Below, one piece after another: positions 60,220-64,000 of a stretch of 64,000 bases of DNA. The notes under the pieces are model-generated. The model was given only the letters and a program-made list of their open reading frames with translations. It searched no databases and was not told the DNA's origin. The stretch is taken from the NCBI GenBank assembly GCA_036874045.1, contig CM072335.1, forward strand, positions 1,322,001-1,386,000, written 5' to 3'. The first letter of the stretch is position 1; every line of letters begins with the position of its first letter. Source of the stretch: Cymodocea nodosa. Taxonomy: Eukaryota; Streptophyta; Magnoliopsida; Alismatales; Cymodoceaceae. The position numbers were made by a program, and so were the translations under genes.

Positions 60220-62535
60220 ATCTTTCACCAGTATCATGCTAAACAAACAAACGCTGTCGTCAGAAATGCATTTGTGTCATTCTTTTGATTATCAGAAAAG
60301 TAAACAAACTAAAACGTATCATGTAGTTTCTGTTCGTTTATCGCCAAAAATTATTGTATTTTTTATATATGATTAATTTTTTCGTTAATTTATTCTGAGC
60401 TAAAATTCCACGCCATATTAAAGTAAACTCACGTACATCTATTATATCTAAATAAATAAAAAACTTGTAAATATAAAATAAATCATAAACAAGGAAAATT
60501 GTTAAAATAATCTCATATCGTGAAGATTGAACTTTAATATTATCATATGATAGAATCTTTTCATTTAATATTAATCAATTTTAAATTAAAATTGTATATA
60601 ATGTCAAAATAAATTTGTACACGGCTACCTACTTTAGAACAAGAATACTTGCAGGAACAATATTAAAATGATCTCGTATTAGTTGTGTAAAGATTAAATC
60701 TGAATTAACATGTGACGAATCTTTTTAATCGATGTCAATTAATTTTAAGTTAGGATTTAACAAATATAAGGCTTTTGTCGATGAATGATGAAAATGTCAT
60801 GGAAAGGAAGGCAAACTTCTGACGGAACGGAAGCTGATCATGTAACCGAAGATCGGATTGAATCTAATCATTCCGTTTACGTGATCGGGAAATCGAGTGG
60901 TCACATGGTCGAGATTTGCCTTCTCACGGAGATCGCCAGCAAATGTTGGGCTAGAATTGGGAATTAGGGCTCTCAAATCTCGTGCTCCATTCCATGCAGA
61001 CGATGCTTTTCACGTTTCCATTTCTTTTCTTTTGATTTTTTGGTGAAGAAATAATAAACGATGATTTGTAACCGAAGATTGCAACATTTGGTTGGGTTAT
61101 GGAAAATTTCCTCTCTCTTTTTCTGCTGACGACCGGTAGTCAACTTTTCCACCGGCCATTTGCGTCTATGAAGTGACCCTGGAAAAGAACGCCGAAATTG
61201 ACACACAGACATGGGTGGAAGATTTGTTTCTTCCTTTGAAAAGGGAGGTTTCACTGATAAACATTCCCAGAAGAGGAGAAATATAAAGAGAATGAAAATA
61301 TTGTAAGTATTTACAGCATTTTGTGTTATAAATGCCGATCTCATTGTTGAAAATTCGTTGGATTTTAGAAGAGATGATGAGATGAAAGGAGGTGAGGACG
61401 TCATACCATCCATTCTCCTTCCTCCACGGGTACTCTTTTAAGGAAATATTGAGCTCACAAATCAATATAATTAGTTTGACCAGTTGGAGAACTAAGATAT
61501 TGAAAACAGTTTAAAACCATGCATGACACAGGTTTCTCACTGGCTACCGCACAAAGAAAGATCAGCCAAACGACAGCAAGAATTCGAAGCCACAAGTATT
61601 TATTGTTGGAATACGATAATTTTAACTAGGAAAAATGCATGGGTGCAGAATAAGATCAAGCAAAGCACCATCTGACCATTTCATCCGATATTGATGTACC
61701 GATAACTAAGATTTTAGAAAACTAAAGGTAATGTAACATTCCAGAGCAAATTCCCAGTAAATGAATGAATTCACGTACCAAGATCAAACATAAATCGAGC
61801 GATAGATTTGCACGTAAATCGACCCAAATAACTTGCAGATCACCTTGGATTTCACCCCTAGCTGACAACCACAAAGGCAAGCAATTGGCTCAGGCATATT
61901 TCTGATCCAATTGACAACAAGCATTTTGATCAGAACTGATCAATAAGTTCTAGGTTTACTCATATGCATTTGGTTTAACTACTAGCAAGTAAGAAAATCT
62001 GACAAGATTCCTTCGATACTAATGTCGATCAAAAGGAATAATGATCATATAGTAACATTATTGGTCAACGACAAAAAATCTCACGTACCAAGCTCCTTCT
62101 CTCCTTTGTCAATACACAACATCATTCAAGTAGAAGCAGGATACATGATGTTATGCTAAATTCCCAGTGGCCATGGACATTACAAAGTTATCATGAAAAT
62201 CTCTACTCCTATTAACCAATAAAAAGGAGAAAGGTCCCAAACTGCATTCTCTGATTCAACCGTCAACAATCTCTTTTTAAAGCTGATCTAACTTGAAATC
62301 CTTTCCAACCATAGCATTTGGAATTCATCATAATTGACCAGTTTAGGTTTAAATTGGTTCGACAATTGGTTAATCAGTGAGCTTAGTTAATCATTTTACT
62401 TAGATCATGCTTCAACCATATAAAAACCATGGTTTAACCGCAAGAAACATGTGAGTTGATCCAAAATGATTCATTAATAGAAAAAATGTGCGTTTAAAAT
62501 AATGGATCTACCTGTTCAAGAAGGGAATCAGAACG
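60220..62535. other. upstream spacer of the MUSE-like gene
   Basis: AT-rich with a less AT-rich island at about 60780-61450. The island has a 60-codon plus frame and a 146-codon minus frame, neither recognisable. No transposon protein seen. Confidence 0.45.
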
Positions 62536-62539
62536 TTAA

Positions 62540-63715
62540 TGGAAAACGTAAGAAGACCCATAAGAGCGTTGTTCTTCATCAAAGAGATTTGGTTAAAACC
62601 ATACCCAGGCAAATATAAAGATCCATTTTTTGATCTTATTAAAGTTCAAAGCACCACTTGTTTGAGTGGGCAAACACATGTGTACAACAACATGCAATAT
62701 ATCAAAGCAACACTTAATGAGCTCCTATTGTTCAGAAAATCCAAACCCAGAGAAATCTTAAACATATATTGATGAAGTTGTGGTATCAATATTAGTGCAT
62801 ACAAAAGAAATCAACAATATCTAGTATTCTATACGAGCAAAGTCCTTCAAGCAGTCGAGCTTAAATATACTTTAATTTGAAAATTTGGCCTTTGTACTTG
62901 CATGCTTGCCAAAAAACTACAACTTTATTTTCGAGCTTACCCTATCATTGTACTCACCAGCCATACCTTGCATCAAACACTACATTAAGTAAACTTCTTT
63001 GGCTGTTTATTGAAGTGGTCCGTAACGATTAGAAATTTGATATCACCTCTTTCCAGAAAATAATAAAAGCTCAGACATTAGAAGACTTCATACTGGAGCT
63101 CATGCCCACCCAACACTAAACCATGAACACGTATAAAAGGCTGACCAAGCCCAACAACCATATCAGAGGGAGTGGGAGCTAACATTGTATTCATTAACCA
63201 GGGAGCAAAATTCAAACAATCAATAAGGTCAAAATTCCTAGCCGCAAACAACACCACAGAATATGAAACACTGATCATGGACTTAAAGATGATCACAGAA
63301 ATGCAAGTAGACACCCTTGTAGCATACAATAACTTACAACCAATAGTAAAATTGGAGACTTGACATGAGCGAATGAAACAATACCCGGCTGAAGATAAAA
63401 GGTTGGCATAGCATTTCTCAGTCTTCCAGCTTAAAAGGGTAGAAAACATCAAGGACGAAGCTCTATTTAGGCCTACCCCAACCTTCCAAGGATCAATACC
63501 ATCCATCAAATTTCAATCACTTACCACATACAACATAGCCTAATCTAATCAACAATCACCCGGGCCTAGAATTTGACCAATGATTGGAAGGCACCAGTAA
63601 CATGTCTATTTAACTGAATGAATGCTTTTCGCCAACCAAACTGAGGCAAAACATGGATTGCAAAGAGTTCTCGCATATGGCCTCATTAAAGATGAGTTTA
63701 CAGTAACATCCCCAC
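62540..63715 (+). mobile_element. Ty3/gypsy remnant: RT end and RNase H
   Basis: Broken plus frames follow the plant gypsy order: PFFDLIK (about 62620), AFVLACLP then FRAYPIIVLTSHTLHQTLH (62920-62985), LLKWSV (about 63010), KAQTLEDFILELMP (about 63065), EGVGANIVFINQGAKF with NNTTEYETLIMDLKM (63165-63290), and NQTEAK...LAYGLIKDEF (about 63635-63700). Stops and frameshifts are frequent; no LTR was seen in the window. Confidence 0.85.
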
Positions 63716-63845
63716 AACAAGTAGGCTCGGTAACATCTCATTAAGTAGAGACTCACCATATCATACTTGAAGTATATGGTTAATACAAAGAATAATAGGA
63801 AATTAGATAAATAATATTGTCCTAAAATATAAACAAAGTGATGAC

Positions 63846-63999
63846 CTATTTTTTTCTTGATCCTTTTCTTTTTTTTCCCTTTGCAATGTGCTTTGCTTTC
63901 TTTTCTTCAGCCAGGCATGTTGATTCTTCTTCACAAATTAGATCTTCTTGTTGCTTAAAAGCAATTGCCTCTTGATAAGCAATTTCGACTTTATTACTG
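63846..63999 (-). pseudogene. second, diverged copy of MUSE-like exon 9 (partial locus)
   Basis: Reading minus from 63999, the frame gives KVEIAYQEAIAFKQQEDLIC, then a Glu- and Lys-rich tail. This aligns over its whole length with exon 9 of the main gene (43647-43500; IEVAYQEAVALKRQEELIRE). It starts at the equivalent acceptor position and ends at an equivalent donor, and is two codons longer. The last codon, CAG (Gln) in the main gene, is TAG here immediately before GT. Either this copy is broken or its splice site has moved. Because intron-like sequence follows the donor position, it is a DNA-level duplicate and not a retrocopy. Neighbouring exons would lie to the right, outside the window; downstream exons were not found to the left. 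Confidence 0.8.
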
Positions 64000-64000
64000 C

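Noticed and set aside
60973..61465. 146-codon minus frame upstream of the MUSE-like gene
   Set aside because: No recognisable motif and no supporting exon structure.

Overview
This is plant nuclear DNA, almost certainly from an angiosperm. It is AT-rich. Its genes have many short exons separated by kilobase-scale introns, and plant-type retroelement remnants fill those introns: L1- and RTE-type LINEs, Ty1/copia, Ty3/gypsy, a probable solo LTR and small inverted-repeat DNA elements. The species cannot be fixed from the sequence. There is no bacterial gene organisation, CRISPR array, rRNA or tRNA.

Three host genes carry the window, each reconstructed here exon by exon with consistent splice phases. 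(1) Positions 1-27794, plus strand: the C-terminal 541 codons of DNA topoisomerase 3-alpha (TOP3A) in 16 exons; the 5' part lies left of the window. (2) Positions 30028-32155, plus strand: a complete CTF7/ECO1 cohesin acetyltransferase (6 coding exons, 368 aa), with a GC-rich probable 5' leader exon at about 28680-29132. (3) Positions 33215-59164, minus strand: a complete MATH/TRAF-like adaptor of the MUSE13/MUSE14 (TRAF1) family (12 coding exons, 1103 aa), convergent with CTF7, with a GC-rich leader near 59165-60010. At the right edge (63846-63999, minus) is a diverged second copy of exon 9 of gene 3, with a stop codon at its last codon.

The introns hold a nested repeat landscape. A TOP3A intron carries a degenerate LINE of about 8.7 kb bounded by an 18-bp target-site duplication. 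Inside it sit a probable 1.3-kb solo LTR and a 1.4-kb inverted-repeat DNA element with an unusually GC/CpG-rich core. Another TOP3A intron shows an L1 fragment inserted into an RTE LINE with a 9-bp duplication. The MUSE intron that splits the MATH domain contains a small, internally deleted copia element with both LTRs, primer-binding site, polypurine tract and a perfect 5-bp target-site duplication. The largest MUSE intron contains a copia copy interrupted by an inverted-repeat element with an internal minisatellite.

TOP3A (dissolution of recombination intermediates) and CTF7 (sister-chromatid cohesion) both act in chromosome maintenance and are adjacent. MUSE13/14 acts in immune-receptor turnover and autophagy in Arabidopsis. 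Nothing shows that the three are co-regulated. I found no convincing new multi-gene system; the most noteworthy signals are the partial exon-9 paralogue and the nested or captured transposon structures.
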